Of a stretch of 64,000 nt of DNA, positions 27,658-36,360 are shown piece by piece (position 1 is the stretch's first letter; every line of letters starts with the position of its first letter). Under the pieces are notes generated by a model. It was given only the letters and a program-made list of their open reading frames with translations. It ran no database searches and was not told the DNA's origin. Made by a program: the position numbers and the translations under genes. Origin of the DNA: Xanthobacteraceae bacterium (lineage in GTDB: Bacteria; Pseudomonadota; Alphaproteobacteria; Rhizobiales; Xanthobacteraceae); NCBI GenBank assembly GCA_029266425.1, contig JAQSWY010000019.1, positions 1 through 64,000 of the forward strand, in the 5' to 3' direction.

Positions 27658-28572
27658 TCAGCGGCTCGGCCGTACCAGTTGAGGGACGGACGCGGGCCAG
27701 AAGGGCAGACGCTCGACGGGCGGGGTCCATTCGCCCAGCGCCACGAGACCGTCGATGTGGGCGGCCATTTCGGCGAGCGTGGCGAACCACACGTCGCCCT
27801 TGTCCTGCATGTGGTCGATGAGTTCGACCATGGCCTGGGCGCGGGCGAGGCGACCCGACACGAAGGGATGCCAGATCGCCGCCCACACGCCGCCATGGTT
27901 CCACGCGGCGTCGAACTCCGCACGGAAGACGTCCATCGCCCGCGCCGGCGACTGGATCGTCATGCCCATGTTGAATTCCTTGAGGTTCACATATTGCGGC
28001 CAGTCGTCGAGCGTGTGGTCGGATGGCAGCTCGATCAGGCGGCCCTTCTTGCCCTCAAGCAGGTAGGGAATGTCGTCGCCCGGCAGCGAGGCGTCATAGG
28101 TGAAGCCAAGCTCGATCAGCAGGTCGAGCGTGTGCTCGGAGAACGCGCCGGACGGGGCGCGATAGCCCACGGGTGGCTTGCCGGTGACCTTCTCGATCGC
28201 CGCGATGCCGCGCTCCAGCACAGCGCGTTCGTCGTCGCGCGAAAGCTGGTTGGGCCGCTCATGGAGCCAGCCGTGATGGCCGAGCTCATGGCCGTCTGCA
28301 AGCAGCGCCTCGATGGCGGCGGGATAGGTCTCGATGCACCAGCCCGGCACGAACACGGTCTGCCGGATGCCGAAATGCTTCCAGATGCGGGCGATGCGCG
28401 GGATGGCGACGCGGGCCCCGTAGCGCAGCGAGGAAGACAGGCTGATCCGACGGGTGGCATCCTCCGGGTAGTAGAGGTGCAGCAGGCTCTCGGCGTCGAA
28501 ATCAAAGGAGAAGCACACGGCGCAGCGCGCGCCGTTGGGCCATGGGGGCGGATTGTCGATCAGCTTGAGCAT
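27658..28572 (-). CDS. Polysaccharide deacetylase-fold (NodB) hydrolase, PuuE-like
   Basis: This 304-residue NodB-fold enzyme has SFDFDAES carrying the metal Asp pair, GHELGHHGWLHE with the metal His residues, and GYRAPSGAFSEHT with the oxyanion Arg. The start MLKLIDNPPPWPNGARCAVC is family-like. Besides sugar deacetylases, this group includes PuuE-type allantoinases and peptidoglycan or small-amide hydrolases. In an operon with an amino-acid transporter and an M20 carbamoylase-like enzyme, a small C-N-bond hydrolase is more likely than a polysaccharide enzyme. It is divergent from tetR and shares operator site A. Confidence 0.88.
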   Translation of the reverse strand: MLKLIDNPPPWPNGARCAVCFSFDFDAESLLHLYYPEDATRRISLSSSLRYGARVAIPRIARIWKHFGIRQTVFVPGWCIETYPAAIEALLADGHELGHHGWLHERPNQLSRDDERAVLERGIAAIEKVTGKPPVGYRAPSGAFSEHTLDLLIELGFTYDASLPGDDIPYLLEGKKGRLIELPSDHTLDDWPQYVNLKEFNMGMTIQSPARAMDVFRAEFDAAWNHGGVWAAIWHPFVSGRLARAQAMVELIDHMQDKGDVWFATLAEMAAHIDGLVALGEWTPPVERLPFWPASVPQLVRPSR

Positions 28573-28752
28573 GCACCACTCACAAGAGGCCTGACGCAGG
28601 CCGTCGCACCCCGTGAGGGATGTACGAGCCGTGCCGCACCGACGGGAAGCTACAAGCAACATCCCGCCATCGACGCCCGCTGCCCAACGTTTCACAGGGC
28701 GATCAAGGCAGCGCGCCGATGCCCGATATAATTCGAAGTTAAATTTTTATCG

Positions 28753-28771
28753 TCAACTCTAATTTTAGAGC
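28753..28771. promoter_or_regulatory. Candidate TetR operator, site A
   Basis: GTCAACTCTAATTTTAGAG lies between the divergent deacetylase and tetR genes, 70 bp before the tetR start. It matches site C (36361-36379) at all but two positions and contains the dyad CTCTA-N4-TAGAG. It probably binds the adjacent TetR regulator; that is inferred. Confidence 0.55.
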
Positions 28772-28841
28772 AAAATACACGCTCGTATCGGCGCGGCGTT
28801 TCCGCTAGAAGTCAGGGAAAACGCGGGGAGCGAGCGGCGCG

Positions 28842-29498
28842 ATGGCGGGTGGCAGGCTAAGAGAGAAGCACAAGCGGCTCAGAGCTGAACAAGTTTTGGA
28901 CGCGGCCGAGCACCTGTTCAGCCAGAGAGGCTACGAGGCCACCCGCATCGAGACGATCGCGGAGAAGGCATCGGTAGCGCCGGCGACCGTCTACAACTAC
29001 TTCGCCACCAAGCCGAACCTGCTCATGGAACTGGCGATGCGCCACGTCCATGCCGCGCTTCCCGAACGGCGAAGCTTCATCCGCAACCTGCCGGACGAAC
29101 CGGTTGCTGGCATGCTGGCCTTCGAGCGACTGCTGGCGGAGCAGGCGATGCGGCACCTGTCCCGCGAATCCTGGCGCGTCATCATGTCGGCGCAGTATCT
29201 GGAGCCTGAGGGACGTGCCAGCAGCACGGGGATGCGCCTCACCACCCTGATCAAGCGTCATTACATCCGCCTGATCCGCACCTATCAGCAGCGCGGACGT
29301 CTCGACCCGACTGTCGAGCCAGCGGTGCTGGCCGAGCTGATCGTGGGCATCACGACCTTTTTCTTCGGTAATTTCGTCTCCAGTTCCGCCGGAACGGTGG
29401 AAGAGATGCTGAGCAAGGGCGCGGTCCATATCGAGCTCATCCTGCGCAGCATGGTGCGGCAGCCGGCAGAGGACACGGCCTCTTCAGGCCGCCCATGA
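28842..29498 (+). CDS. TetR-family transcriptional regulator
   Basis: This 218-residue regulator has a TetR helix-turn-helix (EHLFSQRGYEATRIETIAEK then ASVAPATVYNYFATKPNLLM) and a helical ligand domain. It sits between the leftward ABC/deacetylase operon and the rightward amidinohydrolase operon. The three copies of a CTCTA-containing dyad, before its own promoter region, before the rightward operon and before the EamA transporter, suggest that it controls all of them. The ligand is unknown, probably the pathway substrate. Confidence 0.92.
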   Translation: MAGGRLREKHKRLRAEQVLDAAEHLFSQRGYEATRIETIAEKASVAPATVYNYFATKPNLLMELAMRHVHAALPERRSFIRNLPDEPVAGMLAFERLLAEQAMRHLSRESWRVIMSAQYLEPEGRASSTGMRLTTLIKRHYIRLIRTYQQRGRLDPTVEPAVLAELIVGITTFFFGNFVSSSAGTVEEMLSKGAVHIELILRSMVRQPAEDTASSGRP

Positions 29499-29510
29499 GA
29501 CCCCGCGCTG

Positions 29511-29534
29511 AAATTTAGAGCTAACTCCAAATTT
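29511..29534. promoter_or_regulatory. Candidate TetR operator, site B
   Basis: AAATTTAGAG (29511-29520) and CTCCAAATTT (29525-29534) form a near-perfect 10-bp dyad with a 4-bp spacer, 82 bp before the amidinohydrolase start. Its reverse strand contains GTTAGCTCTAAATTT, related to sites A and C. It probably regulates the rightward operon. Confidence 0.5.
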
Positions 29535-29616
29535 CTATTGCAACGCCGCGAACCGGCTCCTAGGCTCCGCTCGACGCATCAGATGCACGAGATCATGCGA
29601 AGTCCGGGGGCCTGAG

Positions 29617-30621
29617 ATGGGCGCGATCACCGAGAACGAGTGGCGTTACAACCAGTTGATCAAGCAGTTCCCCTCGGAGGCGGAGCCCGCTTTCGAGGAT
29701 GAGGAGCAGCAGCTGCGCTGGTGGGGCCGCAAATGGGGCTGCACCAACGATGTGGGCAGGCTGCGCGTGGTGCTGATGCACCGGCCGGGGAACGAGGTGA
29801 ACATCGTCGACCCTGCGCGCCGGCTCGACAACAACGCCTTCGGCGACACCCAGGAAGGCTGGTACTGGCGCGGCGACGAGCCGCCGGACCTCGCCACCAT
29901 GCAGGCCCAGCACGACGGCTATGTGGCTGCGCTTCGCAAGGAGGGCGTCGAAGTCGTCTTCATCGATGAGGCGGCGCCCGGCCGCATGAAGACCTGCTAC
30001 ACCCGCGACGCGGTCGTCGGCATCGGTGGCGGGGCGATGGTCATGCGCCTCGGACCGCGCATCCGGCGCGGCGAGGAGCTTCCGGCCACGCGGACGCTGG
30101 CGAAGATCGGCTGCCCGATCCTGCGCACCATCTCGGGTACCGGCGTCGCGGAAGGCGGCAGCTTCTGCTGGCTCGCCCCTAACGTCGCGGCCACCGGCAT
30201 CTCCTCGCGCACCAATGAGGAGGGCGCGCGGCAGATCGAGGAAGTGCTGCGCTCGCAGGGCGTCGAACTCATCAAGGTGCCGCTCACCGGCTACCGCCTG
30301 CACATCGACGGGCTGTTCGTGATGATCGGGCCGGACCTCGCGCTGGCGAACTTCACCCTGCTGCCGTTCTGGTTCATCGAGAAGCTGACCGAACTCGGCA
30401 TCCGGCTGATCGAACTGCATCATGAGGACGACGGGGCGATCATCAACTCGCTCGCCACCGCGCCCTATCGGGTGATGATGCCTGAGGGCATCTCCGGCTA
30501 CACGCGCGATCGGCTGGATCTTGCCGGCGTCGAGGTCATCACTGTGCCCTACGATAAGGTGATTTCCGGCGGCGGCGGGCTGCACTGCTCGACCTCGCCG
30601 CTGATCCGCGACGAGATCTGA
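29617..30621 (+). CDS. Amidinotransferase/DDAH-family guanidino-modifying hydrolase
   Basis: This 334-residue protein has the pentein fold shared by dimethylarginine dimethylaminohydrolase, arginine deiminase and glycine amidinotransferase. LRVVLMHRPGNEV is the first fold repeat, GYRLHIDGLF carries the catalytic His, and GGGGLHCSTSPL near the C-terminus carries the nucleophilic Cys. Such enzymes attack guanidino carbon, giving ureido products by hydrolysis or transferring the amidine. It heads an operon with an AbgB-like amidohydrolase (3 bp gap), an aldolase and a TPP enzyme. Hydrolysis to a ureido compound would suit the carbamoylase-like enzyme of the divergent operon. Confidence 0.88.
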   Translation: MGAITENEWRYNQLIKQFPSEAEPAFEDEEQQLRWWGRKWGCTNDVGRLRVVLMHRPGNEVNIVDPARRLDNNAFGDTQEGWYWRGDEPPDLATMQAQHDGYVAALRKEGVEVVFIDEAAPGRMKTCYTRDAVVGIGGGAMVMRLGPRIRRGEELPATRTLAKIGCPILRTISGTGVAEGGSFCWLAPNVAATGISSRTNEEGARQIEEVLRSQGVELIKVPLTGYRLHIDGLFVMIGPDLALANFTLLPFWFIEKLTELGIRLIELHHEDDGAIINSLATAPYRVMMPEGISGYTRDRLDLAGVEVITVPYDKVISGGGGLHCSTSPLIRDEI

Positions 30622-30623
30622 CC

Positions 30624-32231
30624 ATGTCGGGCGATGCGGACAACCCAGGCGCGGGAGCCTGGAGTGAGGCGCAGGCGCGCGCGCTCGTCTTCCTCGAGGA
30701 TCGTCATCAGGCGTTCTCCGCCGATCACATGACGATCTGGAACCTCCACGAGCCGTCCTGGCGCGAGTACAAATCCTCCGCCTGGTACATGGACCGGCTG
30801 GAGCGCGAAGGCTTCACCGTCGAGCGCGACACGGCGGGCATGCCGACTGCGTTCCGCGCCCGCTGGTCGAACGGGCCGGGGCCGGTGATCGCCGGCTATG
30901 CCGAATATGACGCCGTGCCGGGACAGGCTCAGGCTCCCGTGCCCTACCGTTCCGCCCGCGAGGGTGTCAGCCGTCACGCGGCGGGCCATACGGACCCGCA
31001 TTCGGCGCTGGGCATGGGTTCTTTCGCCGGCTTCCTCGCCGCCAAGCACGCCATGGAGGCTCACGGCATCGGCGGCACGCTGGTGTTCTTCGGCGAGCCG
31101 GCGGAGAAGATGTGCGGTGCCAAGCCCGTTCATGCCGCGCACGGTTTTTATGACGGGCTCGATGCCGCCATCAGCTTCCACCCGCATTCCTTCCCGGCGC
31201 TGACCAATGGCTGCTTCTGGGAGACCACCAGCGCTCCCTACTGGAGCCGCATCTACACCTTCGAGTGTGGGAGCCCCGAGACCTGGCAGAACGAGGCGGC
31301 GGGTGGGACTGTGAGCCATGTCCACGCCATGGCGCGTGCGCCGGGCGCGATCGACGCGGTGTGCCTGATGTACACCAACTCGAAGATGATGAAGGAATCC
31401 ATGCTGCCGCATTCCGGCTCGTGGACGCTCAACGAGTTCATTCCCATCGCCGGGCAGGCGGCGGCGGACAACATCGCTCCGGGCATCGGGCAGATCCAGT
31501 ATTCGATGCGCGCGCCGAACCTTGCTATGTGCGAGGCGGCCTTCGCGGTCCTCGACCGCAACGCCGACCACATCGCAGCGATGACGCATTGCGCGGTGAC
31601 GAAGGCGTGGATCACCAAGACCCGCGCCGGCCTGCCCAACAAGGCGATGGCCGAACTCACCTTCGCCAACTTCGAACGGCTCGGCGCGCCCATATGGTCG
31701 GACGAGGCGAAGGCTTTCGCCCGCCAGCTTCAGGAGGGCCTCGGCGTGGAGCCGATGGAGCAGCCGTTCCTTGAGGGCATGCAGAAGCTGACGCCTCCCT
31801 GGGAAGCGGAAGAGGCCTTCCGCGCGCAGCTGCCGGCTTGGCAGTTGAACTACGCGGCGGACGATTACGTCGACTACACCTGGCACGCGCCGACCGTCCG
31901 GCTCTATGTCGCGCGCCCGACGCTGCAACCGCCGCAGTCCGGGCTGCGCTATCCGGAATGGACGCGCAACGCAATGGGCGGCGTGCCGGCCTGCATCGAC
32001 CCGATGTGGAGCAAGGCGGCGCAGGTGATCTCCACCACGATCCTTGACCTGATGACGAAGCCCGAGGCGCTGGAGGCCATAAAGGCCGAGTTCCGCGAGC
32101 GCACCGGCGGCGGCGTCGGCGGTTCGAAATGGGTCGCCCCGCTGCTTCCGGCGGATTTCGAAGCGCCCATCGGCTATCGCTGGCCGGAATATGTCGACAC
32201 GCCGCGCGGGCGAGAGTGGAGCGTCCCGTGA
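30624..32231 (+). CDS. M20-family amidohydrolase, AbgB-like
   Basis: This 535-residue M20D-type hydrolase resembles p-aminobenzoyl-glutamate hydrolase subunit B. VIAGYAEYDAVPGQ, HAAGHTDPHSALGMGSFAGF (metal His/Asp), FGEPAEKMCGAKPVHAAHG (catalytic Glu and metal ligands) and ISFHPHSFPALT are visible. Members cleave N-acyl or N-aroyl amino acids. The start is 3 bp after the amidinohydrolase stop, so the genes are coupled. Its role here may be release of an acyl group from the imported compound. Confidence 0.9.
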   Translation: MSGDADNPGAGAWSEAQARALVFLEDRHQAFSADHMTIWNLHEPSWREYKSSAWYMDRLEREGFTVERDTAGMPTAFRARWSNGPGPVIAGYAEYDAVPGQAQAPVPYRSAREGVSRHAAGHTDPHSALGMGSFAGFLAAKHAMEAHGIGGTLVFFGEPAEKMCGAKPVHAAHGFYDGLDAAISFHPHSFPALTNGCFWETTSAPYWSRIYTFECGSPETWQNEAAGGTVSHVHAMARAPGAIDAVCLMYTNSKMMKESMLPHSGSWTLNEFIPIAGQAAADNIAPGIGQIQYSMRAPNLAMCEAAFAVLDRNADHIAAMTHCAVTKAWITKTRAGLPNKAMAELTFANFERLGAPIWSDEAKAFARQLQEGLGVEPMEQPFLEGMQKLTPPWEAEEAFRAQLPAWQLNYAADDYVDYTWHAPTVRLYVARPTLQPPQSGLRYPEWTRNAMGGVPACIDPMWSKAAQVISTTILDLMTKPEALEAIKAEFRERTGGGVGGSKWVAPLLPADFEAPIGYRWPEYVDTPRGREWSVP

Positions 32232-32320
32232 GCGGCACGCCTCCGGCATCGTCTTCGCTCCCGACACGCGGTGCGCCGCGCGCCTCTCGTTCCACCCGCT
32301 GAAAGCTGCTGGAGTCCGCT

Positions 32321-33094
32321 ATGCCGATCCCTTCGCTTCCTCCCGTGCCGCCGCCGCCCGGCTATCAGCCGACCGAGCAGGAACTGCGCGAGGACCTCGC
32401 GGCCGCCTACCGGCTGATTGCGTATTTCGGCATGAGCGATACGGTGTTCACGCATCTTTCCGTTCGGGTGTCGGGCGAGGGCCATCGTTTTCTCGTCAAC
32501 CCGTATGGCCTGCTGTTCGAGGAGATCACCGCGAGTTCGCTGGTGCTGGTTGACGCCGATGGCGAGCCGGCACAGGAGACCTCCTGGCCGTTCAATCCGG
32601 CGGGGTTCGTCATCCATTCGGCGGTTCATTGCGAGCGCGAGGACGCGGCCTGCGTCATGCATACACATACGCTCGCCGGCATGACGGTCGCGGCGCAGGA
32701 AGGCGGGCTCCTCCCGCTCAACCAGATGAGCATCGAGTTCTATGACGAGATCGGCATCCACGAATATGAGGGGATCGCCGCCGACGACAATTTGAGCGAG
32801 CGCGAACGGCTGGTGCGCGATCTCGGAGCCAGGCATGCGCTGATTCTGCGCAATCACGGCCTGCTCACCGTGGGGGCGACGGTCGCCGAGGCGTTCTACT
32901 GGATGTACTATCTCGAACAGTCCTGCCGCCTGCAGGTCGCCGCGCAGTCCACCGGCGTGCCGCTCTCCATGCCCCCCTCGCAGGTGGTGGCGCGCACCGC
33001 GAAGCAGTTTGCAGGGGAAGCCAACAAGGGCTGGCTGCCCTGGCAGGCGTTCCGTCGCAAGCTCGACCGCGAGCAGCCGGAGTATCGTTCGTGA
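32321..33094 (+). CDS. Class II aldolase/adducin-family protein
   Basis: This 257-residue protein has HLSVRVSGEGHRFLVNPYGL, then HSAVHCEREDAACVMHTHTL and RNHGLLTVGATVAEAFYWMY. His residues in MHTHT and the later His in RNHGLL are the metal ligands of class II aldolases; the Glu in HCERED is a candidate catalytic residue. Members cleave phosphorylated sugars or 4-hydroxy-2-keto acids. The N-terminus is Pro-rich (MPIPSLPPVPPPPGYQPTEQ). The downstream TPP gene overlaps its stop by four bases. The substrate is unknown. Confidence 0.9.
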   Translation: MPIPSLPPVPPPPGYQPTEQELREDLAAAYRLIAYFGMSDTVFTHLSVRVSGEGHRFLVNPYGLLFEEITASSLVLVDADGEPAQETSWPFNPAGFVIHSAVHCEREDAACVMHTHTLAGMTVAAQEGGLLPLNQMSIEFYDEIGIHEYEGIAADDNLSERERLVRDLGARHALILRNHGLLTVGATVAEAFYWMYYLEQSCRLQVAAQSTGVPLSMPPSQVVARTAKQFAGEANKGWLPWQAFRRKLDREQPEYRS

Positions 33095-34713
33095 CCGGCG
33101 CGGCATCTGCCATGACGGGCGGCGAAGCGGTCGTGGCCGCGCTGAAGGCCAATGGGATCACCACGCTCTATGGCGTGCCGGGCATCCAGCTCGACCATCT
33201 GTTCAACGCGCTGCATGGAGCGCAGGACTGGCTGCGGATCGTCAATGCACGTCATGAGCAGGGTGTCGCCTATATGGCGCTCGGCCACGCGCAGTCCACC
33301 GGCGAGCCCGGTGTCTATGTCTGCGTGCCCGGTCCTGGCTTCCTCAACACGACGGCGGCACTCTCCACCGCCTATGCGGTGCGTGCGCCGGTGCTGGCCA
33401 TCATCGGGCAGATCGCAACCTCCGCCATCGGCGTGGGCGGGGGCGAACTTCACGAGTTGCCGGATCAGACAGCGATCGTGAAGGGCCTCACTCGCTGGAG
33501 CGGCATTGCCCGCAGCGTCGAGGACGTGCCGGCGCTGATGGAGACGGCCTTCGCGAAGCTCAAGGCTGGCATCGCGCCCGTCGCTGTGGAACTGCCGGCG
33601 GACGTGCTGCAAGGGCTTGCCGAGCTGCGGCCCGCGCGCGCCGCCGAAGCGCCCGCGCCGAAAGCGCCGCGCGAGGAGGACATCGCCCGTGCCGCTGCCT
33701 TGCTGGCAGGGGCGAAGGCGCCGCTCATCATCGTCGGCTCGGGCGCCTATGGTGCAGAGGACGCGCTGGCGCGTCTTGCCGAGCACATCGAGGCGCCAGT
33801 GATCGCCCATCTTCAGGGGCGCGGCGTGCTGCCGAGCACCCATCCTCTCGCCGTCGGCTTTGCCGAAGGGCAGCGTCTGTGGGAGGAGGCGGACGTCATC
33901 CTCGCCGTCGGCACGCGCTTTCATGAAGCGCGGCGTAACTGGGGCGAGCGAGCCCATCACAAGGTCATCCGCATCGACACCGATCCGTCGCGCTTCGCAC
34001 TCGGGCAGGCGCCAAAGATCGCCATCGAGGCGGATGCGCCGCTCACCCTCGCGCGGCTGTCCGAGAGGGTGGAAGCTGCGGGTCCGGCAAGGCGAACCCG
34101 CGCTGGGGAGATCGCGGCGCTCAAAGGGCAAATCGCGGACGCCTTCGCCACCCATCTTGCATTGCAGATGGCGTATGTGCGCGCGTTGCGGGAAGATCTG
34201 CCGGCGAGGGCACGCATCGTCGCCGACTATACCCAGATCGGCTATGTCGCGACCGCCGCCTTCGAAGTGGAAGCGCCGCGCCTGATGCTGTCACCGGGCT
34301 ATCAGGGCACGCTGGGCTTCGCCTATGCGACGGCTCTGGGCGCAAAATCCGCCAATCCGGACGTGCCGGTCGTTGCGTTGTGTGGCGATGGCGGCTTTCT
34401 GTTCACCGGCAACGAGATCGCGAGCGCCGTGAAGCATGGCATCGCTGCGATCGGCATCGTTTTCGTCGATGGGGCTCTCGGCAATGTGCGGCGCATGCAG
34501 GAAGAGCTTTATGGCGGCAAGGTCGTCGCGACCGATCTCGCCAATCCCGACTTCGTGCGCTTCGCCGAGAGCTTTGGCGCCACGGCGCGCCGTGCCGAAG
34601 GAATCGAGGCGTTCCGGGAGGCGCTCATATGGGCAATCGCGCAGACCGGCCCCACTCTGATCGAGGTGCCGGTGCCGAAATTCCCCGATCCGTGGGCGCT
34701 GGTCGAGCCCTGA
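33091..34713 (+). CDS. Thiamine-diphosphate-dependent enzyme, acetolactate synthase-like
   Basis: This 540-residue enzyme has the three domains of the acetohydroxyacid synthase/benzoylformate decarboxylase family. The Pyr domain contains NARHEQGVAYMA with the cofactor-activating Glu, then PGPGFLNTTAAL. The central domain includes KAPLIIVGSGAYG. The PP domain has the ThDP motif CGDGGFLFTGNEI ending near GALGNVRRMQ. The GTG start overlaps the aldolase stop (GTGA). It is last in the operon and probably acts on a 2-keto acid made by the upstream enzymes, by decarboxylation or carboligation. Confidence 0.9.
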   Translation: MTGAASAMTGGEAVVAALKANGITTLYGVPGIQLDHLFNALHGAQDWLRIVNARHEQGVAYMALGHAQSTGEPGVYVCVPGPGFLNTTAALSTAYAVRAPVLAIIGQIATSAIGVGGGELHELPDQTAIVKGLTRWSGIARSVEDVPALMETAFAKLKAGIAPVAVELPADVLQGLAELRPARAAEAPAPKAPREEDIARAAALLAGAKAPLIIVGSGAYGAEDALARLAEHIEAPVIAHLQGRGVLPSTHPLAVGFAEGQRLWEEADVILAVGTRFHEARRNWGERAHHKVIRIDTDPSRFALGQAPKIAIEADAPLTLARLSERVEAAGPARRTRAGEIAALKGQIADAFATHLALQMAYVRALREDLPARARIVADYTQIGYVATAAFEVEAPRLMLSPGYQGTLGFAYATALGAKSANPDVPVVALCGDGGFLFTGNEIASAVKHGIAAIGIVFVDGALGNVRRMQEELYGGKVVATDLANPDFVRFAESFGATARRAEGIEAFREALIWAIAQTGPTLIEVPVPKFPDPWALVEP

Positions 34714-34735
34714 GCCGAGCCGCTTTCCCGAACGA

Positions 34736-34769
34736 GAAAGGCCGGGCCTTCATCAGGTCCGGCCCTTTC
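34736..34769. terminator. Hairpin terminator after the TPP-enzyme gene
   Basis: AAAGGCCGGGCC and GGTCCGGCCCTTT pair around a 7-base loop, with A runs before and T runs after the stem on both strands. It can therefore work in both directions between the convergent genes. A second GC stem, GGCCGGG/CCCGGCC, lies at 34796-34819. Confidence 0.7.
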
Positions 34770-34828
34770 ATGTGCCGCGTCTGCCGAAGCAACGAGGCCG
34801 GGCCGCAAGCGACCCGGCCCGTGCAGCA

Positions 34829-35305
34829 TCACGCGGCGGCGATGTCGGTGATCTGGTGGTCGTACTGGTCGCCCTTGGTGACGGAGGGGACGACCTTGAC
34901 CGTGCCGTCGGCGTTCACGGTGAAGCCGCGGACACCGGCATAGGAGATGTCATTGTCCTCAAGCAGCTTCTGCGCGACGGCTTCCTGGCCGGCGGGGACG
35001 TAGACGAAGAAGTGCTTCACATGGGTCGGGGTGTCGTTGTCGGTCAGATCCGAGCCGGCCTTGAGATAGGGCAGCGCCTCCGGCCCGATGTTCATCTCGA
35101 CTTCGCCGAGCTCGCGCACGCGGCCGGTACGGTCGGTGATGACGATGTCCGGATAGTGCTCGCCCGCGGGGGTCTGAATGGCACTCTTGGGCTCGGGCAC
35201 GTTCGTGGTGGTCACGTAACCGTCCGGCCAGGTGGTCTGACCCGGGAAGGGGAAGCGGTACTTGGCGATGTAGTTGACCACGAGGTCGTGGGTATCCTTC
35301 GACAT
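34829..35305 (-). CDS. Soluble protein with PD-(D/E)XK-like pattern, internal start within the transporter frame
   Basis: From the ATG at 35305 (MSKDTHDLVVNYIAKYRFPF) this encodes 158 residues, preceded by an excellent CAGGAGA site seven bases upstream. HYPDIVITDRTGRVRELGEV then EMNIGPEALPYL, and later HVKHFFVYVPAGQEAVAQKL, suggest the core of a PD-(D/E)XK nuclease-like fold, with PD and ExE but Met where Lys is usual. The frame is continuous with the EamA transporter upstream, so it may also be made as that protein's C-terminal domain. The function is unknown and the fold call is tentative. Confidence 0.6.
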   Translation of the reverse strand: MSKDTHDLVVNYIAKYRFPFPGQTTWPDGYVTTTNVPEPKSAIQTPAGEHYPDIVITDRTGRVRELGEVEMNIGPEALPYLKAGSDLTDNDTPTHVKHFFVYVPAGQEAVAQKLLEDNDISYAGVRGFTVNADGTVKVVPSVTKGDQYDHQITDIAAA

Positions 35306-36301
35306 GCTTGTCTCCTGTTGCGAAGGGGGAAGAAAGGGAGCGAGGGGGAGCACCGGCGTCGCCGCGATTTCCGCGGCGGGCATTGGCTGGCTCCGCGAGG
35401 ACGCATTCTCCAGCAGCACCACCTGCACGCCGGAGGCGATCACCAGCACCGCGCCTAGCGTAACGAGCGCTGTCGGGACGTCGCCGAACATCAGGTAACC
35501 CAGAGCGAAGCCGCTGATCAGCGCGCCATATTCCAGCACCGCGAGCACATGAGCCGGCAGATGACGGGCGGCTTCATAAAGCGCGAGCTGGCCGGAACCG
35601 CCGACGACCCCGATCAGAGCCATGCTGCCGATCTCGGTCCAGGATGCCTCCCAGCCGAGCCAAGGCAGTTGGATGGCCGACGCCAGCACGAAGACGCCGT
35701 TCGCCACGGCTACCTGCACGAGGCTGCCCTCCTCGCTCGCCATGGAGCGAAGCATGAGCAGAGCCGCCGCCCATAACGCAGAGGAGAGAAGTCCCAAGGC
35801 GACGGCCGGTGAGAGCTCGAAGCTGACGAGCCCGCTCGCCAGCAGCACGCCAACGAAGCCTACCGCGATGGCCAGCCAGTGCCGTACGCTCGGCCATTCA
35901 CCGAGTACGGGGCCGGACGCGACCGCGACGAGAATGGGCGAGACGAAATAGAGCGTAATCGCCTGTGCCAGCGGCATGGAGCGCATTGCCAGGTAGAACG
36001 CTGTCCACGCCGCGAACATGACGGCCGAGCGCACGATCATGGTGCGCCTGACGGGTGATCGGATCACGCGCGTCACCACACCCATCCGACTGATGACGAG
36101 CGCAAGGACCAGCACGGTGAAACTGCGAACCATGAGCACCTGCGCCACGGGCAGGTCAGTGATGAGTTCCTTGGTCAGCGCGTCCTGTAGCGGGAGAAGC
36201 ACATTGGCGACCATGACGAGCGTCACGGCAAGCAGCAGCGCCCTACCAGGCGAGCCCAGCTTCAGGGCCTCCCGGCCTCGGCGAGTGTGACGAAAGTCCA
36301 T
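34829..36301 (-). CDS. EamA/DMT-family transporter, in frame with C-terminal soluble domain
   Basis: The first 300 or so residues (MDFRHTRRGREALKLGSPGR onward) form a ten-helix drug/metabolite transporter with two EamA repeats, e.g. LAMRSMPLAQAITLYFVSPI and HLPAHVLAVLEYGALISGFA. After a Pro/Ala linker (PAAEIAATPVLPLAPFLPPS) the frame runs without a stop into the 158-residue soluble protein described at 34829-35305. A full 490-residue fusion is thus possible, as are two proteins with a reinitiation site. Operator site C lies 60-78 bp upstream, linking it to the TetR regulon. It could export a pathway product or import the substrate. Confidence 0.8.
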   Translation of the reverse strand: MDFRHTRRGREALKLGSPGRALLLAVTLVMVANVLLPLQDALTKELITDLPVAQVLMVRSFTVLVLALVISRMGVVTRVIRSPVRRTMIVRSAVMFAAWTAFYLAMRSMPLAQAITLYFVSPILVAVASGPVLGEWPSVRHWLAIAVGFVGVLLASGLVSFELSPAVALGLLSSALWAAALLMLRSMASEEGSLVQVAVANGVFVLASAIQLPWLGWEASWTEIGSMALIGVVGGSGQLALYEAARHLPAHVLAVLEYGALISGFALGYLMFGDVPTALVTLGAVLVIASGVQVVLLENASSRSQPMPAAEIAATPVLPLAPFLPPSQQETSMSKDTHDLVVNYIAKYRFPFPGQTTWPDGYVTTTNVPEPKSAIQTPAGEHYPDIVITDRTGRVRELGEVEMNIGPEALPYLKAGSDLTDNDTPTHVKHFFVYVPAGQEAVAQKLLEDNDISYAGVRGFTVNADGTVKVVPSVTKGDQYDHQITDIAAA

Positions 36302-36360
36302 TCGCAGCAGCCCTAAGCTGTGCTGACAGGTGGAGACGATGGAAAGAGCAGATAAATGAT

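Noticed and set aside
30549-32267. 572-codon open frame on the minus strand
   Set aside because: It is antisense to the AbgB-like gene, whose metal ligands are all readable, and consists mostly of Arg, Gly and Ala.
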